64,000 nucleotides of DNA, taken from positions 1 to 64,000 of the forward strand of contig JBBIME010000006.1 in NCBI GenBank assembly GCA_037444575.1. The letters are read 5' to 3'. This document shows, in pieces, positions 35,469 to 45,248 of the stretch. A program made the translations under genes and the position numbers. Each line of letters opens with the position of its first letter. The first letter of the stretch is position 1. Source of the DNA: Bacteriovorax sp037444575. GTDB taxonomy: Bacteria; Bdellovibrionota; Bacteriovoracia; Bacteriovoracales; Bacteriovoracaceae. The notes beneath the pieces were generated by a model. It was not told the origin of the DNA, searched no databases, and was given only the letters and a program-made list of their open reading frames with translations.

Positions 35469-36748
35469 TAAAATCAACATCATTCACTCTCATTCTAATC
35501 TCTTCAACACTTTTGAGTCTTTGTTCAAAGGCCGATGCAGAGTCATGGCACTATCAAACGAGAGGCTTTTTATCAGCTCGTCTTTCCTCATACACGGAAA
35601 GCGCGCAAAACTATGGACAACAGACTCGCGCTCAAGTTGAACAAGCAACTGACTTTGGTGGTAGTCTCTCAGCACTTAATCAACTTCGCTGGACGAGTAA
35701 TTCAATCAATGCAGATCTAAATACGAAAAGCACTCCTTCTAAAAAAGATATGTACATGGTCTATTTAGGAGAGAACTATCTCAAATATAAAAGTGATAAT
35801 TGGGTCGCACAACTAGGCTATCAAGAAGTTGTCTGGGGAGAAGCTTATGGACTTAATTATGCCGACATTATTAATCCAAAAGACTTAAGAGAAACTCTCT
35901 ATAGCGAAGCAAGTGAAGCACGGCTCCCTCTTCTTCTCTTTAATGGAAAAACATTTTTTTCTATTGGCGGATTTTCTGGATCACTTCAATTTCTCTACTC
36001 TCCTGAACCCCGATTTTCAAAATCACTTCCTCCTGAACTATATGCTGGAGATCTTCTTTCTGTGACAACTCTCAATGTTGATAAAGAAAAGACTCCTGCG
36101 ATTTTTAAAAAGTCTGAATTGGGTGGAAAATTTGCAGGAAGTTATGGTGGATTTGACTTCGGCCTCTTTGGTTATTCTTATATGGATCGCGATCCTCATT
36201 ACACATTAAAGTCTGCGACTCTTACGAACATAAACTTAACTGAAGATCATTCAAAGATTAAAAGCACAGGAATCTCTTTAGCAAAAACTATTTATGATTT
36301 TGTTTTACGATCAGATATTGTGTTTACACAAAACAAGATGATTAATTATGTAGAAAATTTTCAGCTGAAATCCTTCTCAAGTGATACACTTAACGCCTTA
36401 GTAAGCATCGACACCCCTACATATAATGATTATTCAGGTGTTCTTATATTTGCTCAATCTAACTTAAAAGATATTAAACCCAATTCATTCAGACAGAAAA
36501 AAGAAAAATATTTAATTGGAAAAATTACTAAGAATTTCGTAAATGATAAATCGTTGGAATTATCCTATACCCATGAATTTAATTTCACGGGCCACTCAAT
36601 CCAGACTTTACTAAACTGGCCTATCAATAGCTCAACGGATCTGAAATTTGGTGGCCAATTTTATTTTGGTGATACTTCCAGCAATCTGAATAAATATAAA
36701 AATATCAGCAGCGTCTTTTTTTCATTAAAAAATTATTTCCAATTTTAG
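35465..36748 (+). CDS. Outer-membrane beta-barrel protein
   Basis: A 427-residue protein that starts at TTG inside the stop of the LolA-like gene (TTGA). Signal MIKSTSFTLILISSTLLSLC, then alternating polar/hydrophobic strands and a C-terminal phenylalanine (NYFQF), the outer-membrane insertion signature. YQEVVWGEAYGLNYADIINP and DLRETLYSEASEARLP recall DUF1302-like barrels found with LolA-like and ABC partners. It probably receives or exports the cargo of this system. Confidence 0.72.
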   Translation: MIKSTSFTLILISSTLLSLCSKADAESWHYQTRGFLSARLSSYTESAQNYGQQTRAQVEQATDFGGSLSALNQLRWTSNSINADLNTKSTPSKKDMYMVYLGENYLKYKSDNWVAQLGYQEVVWGEAYGLNYADIINPKDLRETLYSEASEARLPLLLFNGKTFFSIGGFSGSLQFLYSPEPRFSKSLPPELYAGDLLSVTTLNVDKEKTPAIFKKSELGGKFAGSYGGFDFGLFGYSYMDRDPHYTLKSATLTNINLTEDHSKIKSTGISLAKTIYDFVLRSDIVFTQNKMINYVENFQLKSFSSDTLNALVSIDTPTYNDYSGVLIFAQSNLKDIKPNSFRQKKEKYLIGKITKNFVNDKSLELSYTHEFNFTGHSIQTLLNWPINSSTDLKFGGQFYFGDTSSNLNKYKNISSVFFSLKNYFQF

Positions 36749-36755
36749 GTGCTAT

Positions 36756-37445
36756 ATGAGTGAGACCATCTTAAATTTTGAGAACGTTTATAAGATCTTT
36801 TCTTCTGAAGGAATAGATTTTACGGCCTTAAAAGACATCAATTTAAAAATTCATACTGGAGAATTCGTAGGACTATCGGGGAAATCTGGAAGTGGAAAAA
36901 CGACTCTTCTTAACTTAGCAGGTCTTATTGACCCTCCTAGTACTGGGAAGCTTTATTTTAAAAATACAAACATCAAAACAATTTCTGATGATGAACTCTC
37001 TCTCATTCGAGCAAAAGAAATTGGATTTATTTTTCAAACATTCAACCTTCTTCCTCTTTTAAGTGCGCTAGAAAATGTTGAATATCCTCTTATGCTGTTA
37101 AATTATTCAGAAGAAGAAAGAATCGAGCGCGCTCATCTTGCTCTTAAAAAGGTAGGACTAGAAAACTTCACTCATCACAAGCCTTCTCAATTAAGTGGTG
37201 GGCAACGTCAACGTGTGGCCTTTGCTCGCGCGATTGTAAAAAATCCAACTCTAATATTGGCCGATGAACCTACTGCCAATCTTGATACTAAAACCTCAGA
37301 TGAAGTGTTTGAACTTTTGATAAGACTTCAAGAAGACCTGAAAGTCACTGTCATGCTTTGTAGCCATGACAATGATTTGATCTCAAGAACTCAAAGACAA
37401 ATCAAAATCTCCGACGGGCAGATCGTTGCGGAGGTGAGAAAATGA
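36756..37445 (+). CDS. ABC transporter ATP-binding protein (LolD/MacB-type)
   Basis: A 229-residue ATPase. Walker A GKSGSGKTTLLN, Q-loop FIFQTFNLLP, signature SGGQRQRVAFARA, Walker B LILADEPTANLD and H-loop CSHD. The layout is that of the LolD/MacB/FtsE group, which works with FtsX-type permeases. It overlaps the permease gene at ATGA and follows the outer-membrane barrel gene by 7 bases. Confidence 0.92.
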   Translation: MSETILNFENVYKIFSSEGIDFTALKDINLKIHTGEFVGLSGKSGSGKTTLLNLAGLIDPPSTGKLYFKNTNIKTISDDELSLIRAKEIGFIFQTFNLLPLLSALENVEYPLMLLNYSEEERIERAHLALKKVGLENFTHHKPSQLSGGQRQRVAFARAIVKNPTLILADEPTANLDTKTSDEVFELLIRLQEDLKVTVMLCSHDNDLISRTQRQIKISDGQIVAEVRK

Positions 37446-38692
37446 GTTTGATATTTTTAAAAAAAATGTTTTCTCTGATGCGATTAAAAATTGCAATAAG
37501 AAGTATCACTCGTCATCGTCTTAGAAGTCTTCTCTCCATTGGAATGATTGCCGGTGCAGTTTGTTCAATAATTCTTTTTCATGGAATTTCAGATTTCGTG
37601 CTCAAGGCCTTAAGACATATTGCTGCTGAAAACCAGTATGGAAACATGCAAATTGCTAAAGAAAAATTTTGGAATCCTGGTAAAGAAAGCAGAAAGGATC
37701 GCATGTTTCACCTCGATGAATTAAAACATATAAAAGAGCTTCACCCAGAGGTCATAAAAGTAAGTGGTCGTCTGAGCTTCTTTGGTCTTGTCAGCAATGG
37801 TGATCTTTCTATTGGAGGAAAAATTATAGGGATCGATATTTTTGGTGAGCCCAATTTTTCTAAGAGTATGAGAATAATGTCTGGTCAACCTTTCGCTGAC
37901 AATAGTGCGAAGGAAGGAATGATAGGGCAACTTCTCGCTAAGCAAATGAATGTAAAACCTGGAGATAATATTACAGTGTTAACCAACACAGTTGACGGAG
38001 TCATGAACGCCATGGACATCACTGTTTCTGGTATTTTTTCAGCAGGTATTGATGAAATTGATTCACAAGTTATCTACATGCCACTTCCAATTGCTCAAAT
38101 TGTTTTAGATACACCTAATGTTGATATTGCTGTTTTTAAATTTGATAAACTTCCTCAAGCGGAAGCCAATGAAGGAAGAATCAATGTCGAATTAAAAGCT
38201 GGTGATACAAAACTTATGGCCCGCAGCTGGAGAAGTCTTGCAGTTTTATTTAGACAATGTGAGAAATTCTATGGCGTTCAAAATCGAATTATAGAGGGGA
38301 TCCTTCTCGCTCTTATGTTTTTAGGAATACTAAATGCCGTCAGTATGACTGTTGTTGAGAGAACAGGAGAAATCGGTACACTTCGCTCTTTCGGAGAAAA
38401 AAGAAGTGATGTTATCGGACAGTTTGTTTTAGAAAGTTTAATTATAACTTCAATTGGAGCATTCGTTGGATCAGTTGGCTCATGGGTTATTATTCAAGTC
38501 ATTCACGCTGTAAAAATTGTAACCGAAATGCCAGGTGCCTCTGTGCCCTTTACTTTGCATATTAATTTTCTTTTTTCTTCAGTGCTCTATGCAAGCGCAC
38601 TTGCTTTAATTACAGCTGTTATTGCGACTTATATCCCAGCAAGGAGAGCAGCGACAATGAATATCGTGGATGCCCTAAGAAAGAATATATAA
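37442..38692 (+). CDS. ABC transporter permease (LolE/FtsX-type)
   Basis: A 416-residue inner-membrane protein with one N-terminal membrane helix, a large periplasmic domain (about 60-280) and three C-terminal helices ending in ARRAATMNIVDALRK. This is the MacB/FtsX permease layout; ERTGEIGTLRSFGEKRSDVI is the cytoplasmic loop that meets the ATPase. A single permease gene suggests a homodimer. With LolA-like and barrel partners it makes a four-gene trans-envelope transport operon. Confidence 0.88.
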   Translation: MSLIFLKKMFSLMRLKIAIRSITRHRLRSLLSIGMIAGAVCSIILFHGISDFVLKALRHIAAENQYGNMQIAKEKFWNPGKESRKDRMFHLDELKHIKELHPEVIKVSGRLSFFGLVSNGDLSIGGKIIGIDIFGEPNFSKSMRIMSGQPFADNSAKEGMIGQLLAKQMNVKPGDNITVLTNTVDGVMNAMDITVSGIFSAGIDEIDSQVIYMPLPIAQIVLDTPNVDIAVFKFDKLPQAEANEGRINVELKAGDTKLMARSWRSLAVLFRQCEKFYGVQNRIIEGILLALMFLGILNAVSMTVVERTGEIGTLRSFGEKRSDVIGQFVLESLIITSIGAFVGSVGSWVIIQVIHAVKIVTEMPGASVPFTLHINFLFSSVLYASALALITAVIATYIPARRAATMNIVDALRKNI

Positions 38693-38829
38693 CCACTTAG
38701 GGCCCTCTCCCTGTCTACTTTTTTGACACTTATCCAGATAAAATTTTCAAGTCCATTACAAAAATTTAGAAAGTCTTTAGAATGAAGGCAATATACAACA
38801 TATACAAGTCCCATTTTTTGGAGGTTTTT

Positions 38830-39294
38830 ATGTCTAAGTTTTATATGTTTATTCTATCAACTCTATTCATATCGAATTTATCGTTCGCTTCTGGGATTAA
38901 GGGTCTAAGTAGTGAACAGATAAAAGATTTAGATATATGCTTAAAAGAAAGAGGCTTTTCTTTTGAAGAAATAAATACATGGAAAGAAAGATATCAATGG
39001 GGTGCGGACACAAAAATGGCATTAAGTCATAATAAGATTTATAAAGAAGGATTTTTAAGTCATTTTGACAGGAATGAATTTGATGATTCGATATTAGTGA
39101 GTTTGTCGATAAAACTAAAAACAGAGCATACATTTGACGATTCAATTATTTCGAACGCTACAATAAGTGGAAATATTGAAAAACAAAGCTTTAAGAATGC
39201 ATGTATTGTTAACGTAAAATTCGTGGATGCAAGCGATGAAGATATAGCACGAATTACTAGTGAAGCTTCATTTTCAAAAAATATTTCACGATAG
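38830..39294 (+). CDS. Secreted protein, unknown function
   Basis: A 154-residue protein. ATG 38830 follows a GGAGG site and starts the signal peptide MSKFYMFILSTLFISNLSFA. The mature part is Ser/Lys/Asp rich with two cysteines. It has no family that I recognise. It lies 137 bases after the ABC permease and 2 bases from convergent queG. Confidence 0.65.
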   Translation: MSKFYMFILSTLFISNLSFASGIKGLSSEQIKDLDICLKERGFSFEEINTWKERYQWGADTKMALSHNKIYKEGFLSHFDRNEFDDSILVSLSIKLKTEHTFDDSIISNATISGNIEKQSFKNACIVNVKFVDASDEDIARITSEASFSKNISR

Positions 39295-39296
39295 AA

Positions 39297-40322
39297 TTAA
39301 TTTTTGGGGGGGATAGCAAATCCCCCTTCTTTTAAGAAATATATAATATTTTTTAGCAGCCCTCTTCTACCTGAACGTTCAAAAGAAGTTTTTGCAAACT
39401 TTCTTTTAAATTCTCCTTCACTCATAGATTCTAATTCTTCTGCTATTTTTTTCTGATCTCTCAAAAGAAAAAAATTCAGAATCTTTTTTTGTTCGGGATA
39501 TTGAAAGCTGAAATCGTTTGTAGGATTTTTGCGATCAACTCGCTTATTCCAAGGACAAACATCCTGACAAATATCGCACCCAAAAAGAGTTCCCTCTTTT
39601 AAAGTCATTTTCTCACTTGGAATAGTATCGAGTTTAAACTGCTCAATGGTAAATGTACTAATGCAATCCTGGGCAACAATCGTTCTCGACACTGGATCAA
39701 TAGCTTGAGTCGGGCAAGCATCAATACAGCGAGTGCACTGACCGCAATGATCCACTTCTGTTTTTCGTTCGAGCTGTTTTAGATCTTGATTTAAAAGGAG
39801 AGATCCAATGATAAAAAAACTTCCATTGTCTTTATTGATCAGCATGGAATTTTTTCCAAACCAACCAAGGCCTGCTCGCATGGCGAGATCTCGTTCTAGT
39901 ACAGGATGTGTATCGAGAGTTAATTTGTATTCTAGATTAGGATAAAGACTCTTTAAAAGCTCACCTATTTCAATCAGTCGATCTTTGATTAGATAATGAT
40001 AATCTTCGCCTTCAAAGCCAATAGTATAGGAAGCGAGTTTTAATCCGTTCCAGTTTGGATCTTGTCGATAAAGATTTTGTAATTTCTGATGACTGTCATG
40101 ATATGAAAATAGAAAAACGACGGCCGATTGAAATTCTGACCAATGTTCTTTTACGCTTTGTCTTTTATCTTTTCGCTCACCTTCGAGATAAGTAAGTGGT
40201 AAATGCTTTTCTTCACTCACCCATTTATTGTAGGAATCAAGTGATCGAGGCGTCGATTCAGAAGTAAATCCGAAATCGACAATCCCCCACTTATCTAACA
40301 ATTCATTGGAAAATATAGTCAT
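39297..40322 (-). CDS. queG: Epoxyqueuosine reductase
   Basis: A 341-residue cobalamin- and iron-sulphur-dependent enzyme that makes queuosine in tRNA from epoxyqueuosine. The twin 4Fe-4S motifs are in HCGQCTRCIDACPTQAID and GCDICQDVCPWNK; the N-terminal domain has the LTYLEGERKDKR stretch and MRAGLGWFGKNS near the B12 pocket. It starts at the base after the pyruvate kinase stop (TAA-ATG), so the two are one operon. Confidence 0.93.
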   Translation of the reverse strand: MTIFSNELLDKWGIVDFGFTSESTPRSLDSYNKWVSEEKHLPLTYLEGERKDKRQSVKEHWSEFQSAVVFLFSYHDSHQKLQNLYRQDPNWNGLKLASYTIGFEGEDYHYLIKDRLIEIGELLKSLYPNLEYKLTLDTHPVLERDLAMRAGLGWFGKNSMLINKDNGSFFIIGSLLLNQDLKQLERKTEVDHCGQCTRCIDACPTQAIDPVSRTIVAQDCISTFTIEQFKLDTIPSEKMTLKEGTLFGCDICQDVCPWNKRVDRKNPTNDFSFQYPEQKKILNFFLLRDQKKIAEELESMSEGEFKRKFAKTSFERSGRRGLLKNIIYFLKEGGFAIPPKN

Positions 40323-42005
40323 TTAAAATTTCAAAGGAATTATCTCAATTGCTCCCATGGGACAACTTTCAACACAGGCCATGTCCATTGTGCATTTTGA
40401 AACATTCGAAGCTTCTATATAAGTGCTTTTGTTTTCATTCTTATTTACGGCCCAAATATCGTATGGACACACTTGAACACAGGCCTGGCATGTACCACAG
40501 ACAGTTGTATCAAGAAGAATTTTTTTAGTGTCATCACTGGCCTCATCTAAACCTTGAGAGCCACCTTTAACTTTTGGAATATCACGAATGACTTCAACTT
40601 TAACGGAGTTTGAACTTCCTTGTGAGAAGAACTTCCCATCCCCTTTAGTCATAACGATCTTATCGCCATTTTGTAAATTTAATCTTTCTTTGATTTCACC
40701 CATGATGTTTTTCATGAAATCCGTATTTTCCTGACTTTCTTCAATGACAAGAAAAGGACTCACACCCCAATAAAGGCACATTCTTCTAGCGACCTTCATT
40801 GAATTTGTAATTCCTAGAACTGGAACAATTGGGCGAAACTGAGTAATCCGTAAACAAGATGATCCTGATTCTGTGACAGAAATAATTCTTTTTGCGCCAA
40901 TTTTTTCTGCAATCATCGAAGCAGCGACCATAACTGAAGCTGTAACGCTTGAAAGATCCTGATTGCGAAGAAATGGTCTCTCTTTTGGAGTTTTCTCTGC
41001 TTCACAAACAATACTATCCATCATTTTGATTGTTTCAACGGGATATTTTCCAGATGCTGTTTCACCAGAGAGCATAACGGCATCAGTTCCATCCCAAATA
41101 GCATTGGCCACATCTGAAGCCTCTGCACGTGTTGGCGTTGGATTATCAGTCATGCTTTCAAGCATCTGAGTCGCAGTGATAACAGGAATGCCAAGAGCAT
41201 TACATTTGCTGATTAATTTTTTTTGAATTGAAGGAACCAGATGATTTCCAACCTCTACTCCCATATCTCCACGGGCAACCATGATCATATCTGTTACAGA
41301 GAGAATTTCATCGATATTATCTACGGCCTGAGGCTTTTCAATTTTTGAAACGATGGGAACATTAACTTTTAATGAATGTAAAAGTCGTTTTACAGCTAAG
41401 ATATCTTCTTTTTTTCTTACAAAAGAAAGGGCCACATAATCGGCTCCCTCTTTGAGAGCAAACATTAAATCTTCTCTATCTTTTTCTGTGAACGCAGGAG
41501 CAGAAACATCGCAATCGGGAAGATTAATTCCTTTATTGGATTTTAGAGTCCCACCTACTTTTATTTTTATTTTATAAACGTCTCTATCTTTTGTGATGGC
41601 CTCAGCGATGATTAAACCATCATCAAAAAGAATTCGAGCTCCATCGTGACAATCTTTAACAAGATTTTCATAAATCGTAGGAATATATTTTTCTTTGTAC
41701 TCTGGATAACTATCCTTTATTTTTGTTGCTCCGATTACCCACTCTGATCCGCTTTCAAGTTTTAGTGGCTCAGGCAGTTTATCAACTCTAATTTTTGGGC
41801 CTTGCAAATCAGCGAGAATAGCGACTTCATATCCTGTTTCAACACTTGCTTGTCGTATGTTTTGAATAACGGTCTGATGTCCCTCATACGTTCCATGACT
41901 CATATTAATTCTGCAGACATTAACTCCTGCTTCAATGAGTTTAATTAACATTTCTTTTGAAGAAGATGAAGGCCCGATAGTGGCCACAATTTTTGCGCGT
42001 CTCAT
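40323..42005 (-). CDS. pyk: Pyruvate kinase fused to a ferredoxin-like domain
   Basis: A 560-residue protein. Residues 1 to about 475 are a full pyruvate kinase: RRAKIVATIGPSS, CRINMSHGTYEGH, ADLQGPKIRV, VSKIEKPQAVDN, VARGDMGVEVG and TQMLESM. Residues about 500-560 are a two-cluster ferredoxin-like tail: Cys503, 506, 509, 513 in CGTCQACVQVCP, then Cys538, Asp541, Cys544, Cys548 in CTMDMACVESCP, where Asp replaces one cluster ligand. It makes pyruvate and ATP from PEP; the tail may be redox regulatory or electron carrying. AGGAT precedes the ATG. Operon with queG. Confidence 0.9.
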   Translation of the reverse strand: MRRAKIVATIGPSSSSKEMLIKLIEAGVNVCRINMSHGTYEGHQTVIQNIRQASVETGYEVAILADLQGPKIRVDKLPEPLKLESGSEWVIGATKIKDSYPEYKEKYIPTIYENLVKDCHDGARILFDDGLIIAEAITKDRDVYKIKIKVGGTLKSNKGINLPDCDVSAPAFTEKDREDLMFALKEGADYVALSFVRKKEDILAVKRLLHSLKVNVPIVSKIEKPQAVDNIDEILSVTDMIMVARGDMGVEVGNHLVPSIQKKLISKCNALGIPVITATQMLESMTDNPTPTRAEASDVANAIWDGTDAVMLSGETASGKYPVETIKMMDSIVCEAEKTPKERPFLRNQDLSSVTASVMVAASMIAEKIGAKRIISVTESGSSCLRITQFRPIVPVLGITNSMKVARRMCLYWGVSPFLVIEESQENTDFMKNIMGEIKERLNLQNGDKIVMTKGDGKFFSQGSSNSVKVEVIRDIPKVKGGSQGLDEASDDTKKILLDTTVCGTCQACVQVCPYDIWAVNKNENKSTYIEASNVSKCTMDMACVESCPMGAIEIIPLKF

Positions 42006-42084
42006 GTAGATCCTAATGTTCTAAGACTTCCTAAATTATTAAAGAAGTTATTTCTTGTCTTATATTCTCTTAGGATAACACTAA

Positions 42085-44007
42085 CTAGGCTTTTTTTGAA
42101 TTGCCTTGAAGAAGTGATGCGTTTTTCATGTTTTCTATGCGCTGCTCATATTGATTGCGTATAGAGTCTTTCTCTAGCTCACTTGTTTTAAACAATCTTT
42201 CAAATTGAGCTTGAGATTCACCGAGTCTCATCGAGAGCTCTTTTTGATGATCAGTGCGTTCACGCTCTAGTTGATCCTCATATCTCTGAACTAAACGATT
42301 GGTCTGCAATTCTGTGACTGCACGGTCTTTACCAATCATGTTTTCATATTTGTTTCTTAGGTTGGCCATTTCCGCCATATGCTCTTGACTTTGGCCATCA
42401 AGTGCAATTTTTGTTGCCTGGTTTTCCTTGGCCCTTCTTTCTTCTTCGATTGTTTTTATTGATTGGACTTCTTTTTCTGACTTTCCAACTAAACGCTCTA
42501 TTCGATTCTCATAATTTTCAATAATTTTATTTGTCTGCTTTTCCATCTCTGCAAGCTTTCTCTCATAGAGTTCATCTTTTAAGCTTATCTGATGATTAAA
42601 GTTTTCCTTCATTTGTTGTTTTTCATCACTCACATCTTTTCGAGTTTTCTCAATGAAGTTAGTTTTATCTTTAGAAAATTCATCTTTAATAGAAGAGATT
42701 TCTTCCATTTTTTTAGCATTAACATTATTAACAAACTTTCCGAACTCAACTCTTTGCTCTTTTAATTGACCTTTAGACTTAGAGTCGGCCTTACTTAGCT
42801 TATCTTCAGTTTCGGATCTATTTTTTGAAATCTCTGTTTTATATCGGTCAATAACAGTATCATTTCGATCTCTAAATTCTTGAAGAGATCTTTTATTCTG
42901 TGCTGTTAGCTCAGTTTCTTTTCTATCCAGATCCTCTACATTTGATAATTTCAAGGACTTTAATTTTTCTCGATAGCCGGCGTCGATATTTTGCTCTTTC
43001 TCTGTGCTAATTGCTGCATTTTTCTTAGCTTCATCGCGTGAAGATGCCAATCTGCTTTCATAAGAATTTACTAACTGCTTATTCTCATCTTTTAAAGTTG
43101 AGACTTCATTCCCGCCTTTAATTTTTTGATTAGTCACGTGTTGCATATTGCGAAGATCATCAGTAAATTTTTTTTCAAGTGCCTTAGATTCTGCAAGGTG
43201 ATCACGTTTAACTTTTTCTTCTGAAGCTAAATTTCTATTGCGAATCTCTTCCTGAAGATTAGAGAAATTTTTCTGCCCTTCTTCACTCTCTATCTTTTTA
43301 GACTTCATTACGTCAGCAATACGAGCTTCCTTTTCTTCTGTCATGGATGCTCTTTCTCTTTCAAAATTTGTTCGCAAACTCTCATTGTCATTTTTTAAGC
43401 GAGACACTTCTTTAAATTTCTCTTCTTGATTGCTAGCACGCAAATTCTGAAGGTTGTCTTGATTAGATTGATCTTGGTCGATTTGGGCCTTATGGCTCTC
43501 ATCTTTTATCGCTTTAAAATCGTTTTTATTCTTCTCTTCTAAATGGTTAATCTGCTGATCAAAATTCGATTTATAATTATTATTGGCACTGGTGTATTTA
43601 TCACCCATCGATTTTAATGCTTGATCATGCAGGCGATTATTTTCATCTGTACTTTTCTTATACGAAGTACTTAAATTTGAAAGCCTATCACTAAAATCCG
43701 CTTTCATCTCTTGTCGTTCTTGGTCAAATTTATCGCTATTTTTTTTGATATCATTTCTAAAACTTTCTTGGCGTTCCGAAATGACCTTTTTCGTTTTATC
43801 TGAGTATGCTTGATTGTTGATTAAATTCTGTTCTTCTAGATCTGACTTTTGTTTGTCGTAATTTTGGGACAGCTTCTTTGTTTTATTATCAAAAGTAGTT
43901 TTGTTATCATCAATGCTTTTGTCATAAGAAGAACGCAAGTCCTCTTGGGCCTGGCGATATTTATCGCGAGCTTGATCTAATTTTTGAGAATAATCTTTAA
44001 CGTCCAT
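42085..44007 (-). CDS. Long cytoplasmic coiled-coil protein
   Basis: A 640-residue protein with no signal peptide, no membrane segment and no cysteine that I see. It is almost entirely Lys/Glu/Asp/Gln/Arg/Asn/Ser with heptad-like hydrophobics, so it is predicted to be a very long alpha-helical coiled coil. Repeated units such as NKRSLQEFRDRND, LYERKLAEMEKQ and ENYENRIERL suggest internal repetition with an E-Y-R register. It resembles cytoskeletal or scaffold filaments in composition only. It sits between pyk and a DsbA-like gene. Confidence 0.75.
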   Translation of the reverse strand: MDVKDYSQKLDQARDKYRQAQEDLRSSYDKSIDDNKTTFDNKTKKLSQNYDKQKSDLEEQNLINNQAYSDKTKKVISERQESFRNDIKKNSDKFDQERQEMKADFSDRLSNLSTSYKKSTDENNRLHDQALKSMGDKYTSANNNYKSNFDQQINHLEEKNKNDFKAIKDESHKAQIDQDQSNQDNLQNLRASNQEEKFKEVSRLKNDNESLRTNFERERASMTEEKEARIADVMKSKKIESEEGQKNFSNLQEEIRNRNLASEEKVKRDHLAESKALEKKFTDDLRNMQHVTNQKIKGGNEVSTLKDENKQLVNSYESRLASSRDEAKKNAAISTEKEQNIDAGYREKLKSLKLSNVEDLDRKETELTAQNKRSLQEFRDRNDTVIDRYKTEISKNRSETEDKLSKADSKSKGQLKEQRVEFGKFVNNVNAKKMEEISSIKDEFSKDKTNFIEKTRKDVSDEKQQMKENFNHQISLKDELYERKLAEMEKQTNKIIENYENRIERLVGKSEKEVQSIKTIEEERRAKENQATKIALDGQSQEHMAEMANLRNKYENMIGKDRAVTELQTNRLVQRYEDQLERERTDHQKELSMRLGESQAQFERLFKTSELEKDSIRNQYEQRIENMKNASLLQGNSKKA

Positions 44008-44082
44008 TAATTATCCTAATTGCTGTCTATACCTGAGTGGTCGACAATAGAATAATTATATAATAGGGAGGAGTTCTTTTGG

Positions 44083-44109
44083 AGAGGGAAAAGTTGCCCT
44101 TTTCCCTCT
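44083..44109. terminator. Hairpin after the DsbA-like gene
   Basis: AGAGGGAAAAG (44083-44093) and CTTTTCCCTCT (44099-44109) form a perfect 11-bp stem with a 5-base loop, 20 bases past the DsbA-like stop. Flanks are A/T-rich without a long T-run on the gene strand. Confidence 0.55.
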
Positions 44110-44129
44110 TTAAAAATTGGATCAGTTGA

Positions 44130-45182
44130 CTATTTTGCTAGCTCTTCGTCGATAACTTCTGAAAAAACCTCAATTGGCTGTGCCCCACTAACAAGCTTTC
44201 CATTGATAAAGAAAGTTGGAGTTGATTTAATTCCAAGCTTCTGACCTTCAGCCATGTCGCTATCAATTACGGCCTTATGTTTTGTAGCCTCAAGACAAGA
44301 TTTAAAGTCTGCTTCCTTCACACCAATCTTTTTAGCTGTAGCAAGTAGATTTTCTTTATCGAGCTTAGTTTGATCAGCAAACATAGCATCATGCATTTTC
44401 CAGAATAATTTCGAATCCTGCTCCCCGGCACAAAGAGCTGCTTCAGCAGCAAGACGAGCTTGAGAGTGAAAAGGGAGTGGATAGTTCTTATAAGCAACTT
44501 TTAATTTATTCCCATACTTCTTTTCAAGCGCTGCTACTGTTAAAGATGCCTTTGAACAGAATGGACATTGAAAATCTGAATATTCAACAATTGTTACTTT
44601 TGCATCTGCCTTCCCTTTGAAAGGAGCATCCTTGATATTTACATCGAATACTGGTCTTTGTGGTTTTTGAATATAAACTTCCACTGGAGTTTTCTTCGTT
44701 TTATCAGCAATCCACTTATCAACAGCTAACTTCTTTGCTTCAACTTCTAAATATTGCTTAATGCGCTCACGAATTTCAGGATTAATTTGATCTTTTGGAA
44801 TCTGGCGATCTTTGATAAATTTTTCAATTTCTGCGTCAGATACTTTAACATCTTTAGCAATATACTTATTTAGGAAGTCGTCATTTGAAAGACCTTTTTT
44901 ATTCGGATCTTGATTCATGAATTTTTCCAGAAGCATCGCCTGAAGTTTACCAAATTTAATTTCATAAACTTTCATTTCAGCATCGTAAAGATCACTTTCA
45001 ATACCTGCATTCAGATCTTTTTCTAAAATTTGCTCATCACCGATTTTGGCAGCTACACCTGCAGCTGGTGCTGGCTTAAAGATAAAATTTGGTTTTGAAT
45101 CTGCTTGCTTTTGACAAGCAAAGAAAACAATCATGACTGAAAAAAGACCAGTGAGTGTAAGGCCTAATTTATTCCTTTTCAT
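44130..45182 (-). CDS. DsbA-like thioredoxin-fold lipoprotein
   Basis: A 350-residue exported protein. Signal with FFACQKQ (Cys23) suggests a lipoprotein. Residues about 40-175 are a helical SurA-N-like region (EIEKFIKDRQIPKDQ, RERIKQYLEVEA). The C-terminal DsbA-type thioredoxin domain has the redox motif CPFCS (near residue 205) and cis-proline in STPTFFING. It likely forms or repairs disulphides or delivers substrates in the periplasm. It is followed by a terminator-like hairpin. Confidence 0.85.
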   Translation of the reverse strand: MKRNKLGLTLTGLFSVMIVFFACQKQADSKPNFIFKPAPAAGVAAKIGDEQILEKDLNAGIESDLYDAEMKVYEIKFGKLQAMLLEKFMNQDPNKKGLSNDDFLNKYIAKDVKVSDAEIEKFIKDRQIPKDQINPEIRERIKQYLEVEAKKLAVDKWIADKTKKTPVEVYIQKPQRPVFDVNIKDAPFKGKADAKVTIVEYSDFQCPFCSKASLTVAALEKKYGNKLKVAYKNYPLPFHSQARLAAEAALCAGEQDSKLFWKMHDAMFADQTKLDKENLLATAKKIGVKEADFKSCLEATKHKAVIDSDMAEGQKLGIKSTPTFFINGKLVSGAQPIEVFSEVIDEELAK

Positions 45183-45248
45183 AGACTCTCCATGTTCTAT
45201 TGTTAAAAGCTTATAAAATTAAATACCCTTAATGATATCTCTCTTTAA

